Positions 6,139 to 6,645 of a stretch of DNA of 6,645 nt are shown one piece after another. A program made the translations under genes and the position numbers. This stretch comes from an uncultured Caulobacterales bacterium (GTDB lineage: Bacteria; Pseudomonadota; Alphaproteobacteria; Caulobacterales; Maricaulaceae). The stretch lies in the NCBI GenBank assembly GCA_938007945.1, contig CALLME010000036.1, forward strand, positions 1 through 6,645, written 5' to 3'. The notes under the pieces are model-generated. The model was not told the origin of the DNA and ran no database searches. It saw only the letters and a list, made by a program, of their open reading frames with translations. How positions within the stretch are numbered: position 1 is the stretch's first letter; every line of letters begins with the position of its first letter.

Positions 6139-6645
6139 CTAGGCGTGGCGCGCGAGATATTTGTCGAGCGCGGCAAGGCTTGGCTCCATCACATGGACGC
6201 GTTGGGTCTTGGCCATGGCGGTCGCAAGGACCTCTGGCAGCGGCACATCTTCGTGCAAAATACGTTCAACGCTATCGGCGAATTTCGCGGGATGTGCCGT
6301 CGCAACTGTGACTTGGATAAATGGATGTGGTTCGTTTTCTGAGAACGCCTGCATGGCCAAATGTCCGACAGCCGTATGTGGACACATGACGTATCCTGTG
6401 GCGGCGTGAATGCGGCGCATATGGCGCTCCGTTTCAATATCAGAGAATGACGCGCCCCAACACACAGATTTCATCGCAGCGAATTCGCCGTCAAACAAAT
6501 CCACAATGCGCGGGAAGTTATTAGGGCGCCCAATATCCATAGCATTAGACAGCGTTGGCACAGAGGCGCGCGGGCGGTACTCGCCCGTTTCAAGATAATC
6601 GACAAACGGGTCATTGGTATTATTGCCAACGACTAAGCGCTCAAT
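6139..6645 (-). CDS. thrC: Threonine synthase, C-terminal part (5' end outside window)
   Basis: The 168 visible residues, which enter the window in frame at 6645, are the C-terminal part of a proteobacterial-type (long) threonine synthase. This PLP enzyme converts O-phosphohomoserine to threonine. Recognisable blocks are IERLVVGNNTND followed by FVDYLETGEYRPR, then VPTLSNAMDIGRPNNFPRIV (the S-AMDI-PSN-ER region typical of the family), then ATGYVMCPHTAVGHLA (the P-HTA-G block) and VTVATAHPAKF. The lysine and glycine loop that bind PLP lie in the missing N-terminal part, roughly 60% of the protein. The C-terminus (LDKYLARHA) looks natural and the stop is TAG at 6139-6141. The next gene starts 3 nt later. 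In several alphaproteobacteria thrC is followed by an M16 peptidase gene (from memory); here the P-loop protein takes that place. Confidence 0.95.
   Translation of the reverse strand: MERLVVGNNTNDPFVDYLETGEYRPRASVPTLSNAMDIGRPNNFPRIVDLFDGEFAAMKSVCWGASFSDIETERHMRRIHAATGYVMCPHTAVGHLAMQAFSENEPHPFIQVTVATAHPAKFADSVERILHEDVPLPEVLATAMAKTQRVHVMEPSLAALDKYLARHA

Noticed and set aside
1..6645. Mobile element, toxin-antitoxin, defence or CRISPR-type system
   Set aside because: No transposase, integrase, direct-repeat array, small toxin-like pair or defence domain is visible on either strand; all large reading frames are explained by the listed genes.

Overview
The window looks like an ordinary chromosomal stretch from an alphaproteobacterium. 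Base composition is mixed (roughly half G+C by eye), the genes are tightly packed, and the proteins read like those of the Hyphomonadales/Maricaulales/Caulobacterales group. That placement is an inference from protein flavour and gene content; there is no rRNA or other marker. I see no tRNA, rRNA, CRISPR array, insertion sequence or phage gene.

Layout. Left half, minus strand: an M2-family (ACE-like) peptidyl-dipeptidase lipoprotein (2291-4261), a ThiE-type thiamine-phosphate synthase (1529-2263) and a secreted Sel1-repeat protein (528-1598) run head to tail with a 27-nt gap and a 70-nt overlap, so they are probably one transcript. After a 132-nt spacer follows the start of a small membrane protein cut by the left edge (start about 395). 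Centre: a 165-nt divergent spacer (4262-4426) holds the control region for the leftward peptidase gene and for rightward hemH, ferrochelatase (4427-5491). Right half, minus strand: the C-terminal 168 residues of threonine synthase (from the right edge to 6139) are followed after 3 nt by a shikimate-kinase-like P-loop protein of unknown substrate (5488-6135). Its stop codon overlaps the hemH stop codon in a shared TTAA.

How the genes fit together. Haem (hemH), thiamine (thiE) and threonine (thrC) synthesis are housekeeping functions without an obvious common pathway. The peptidase and the Sel1 protein both carry export signals and would act in the envelope. I found no evidence of a multi-gene novel system. 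The points most worth a second look are the uncharacterised SK-like kinase coupled to thrC, the very complete conservation of ACE active-site residues in a bacterial lipoprotein with Asp at +2, an acidic insertion in HemH, the 4-nt convergent stop overlap, and a palindrome lying on a candidate promoter in the divergent spacer.
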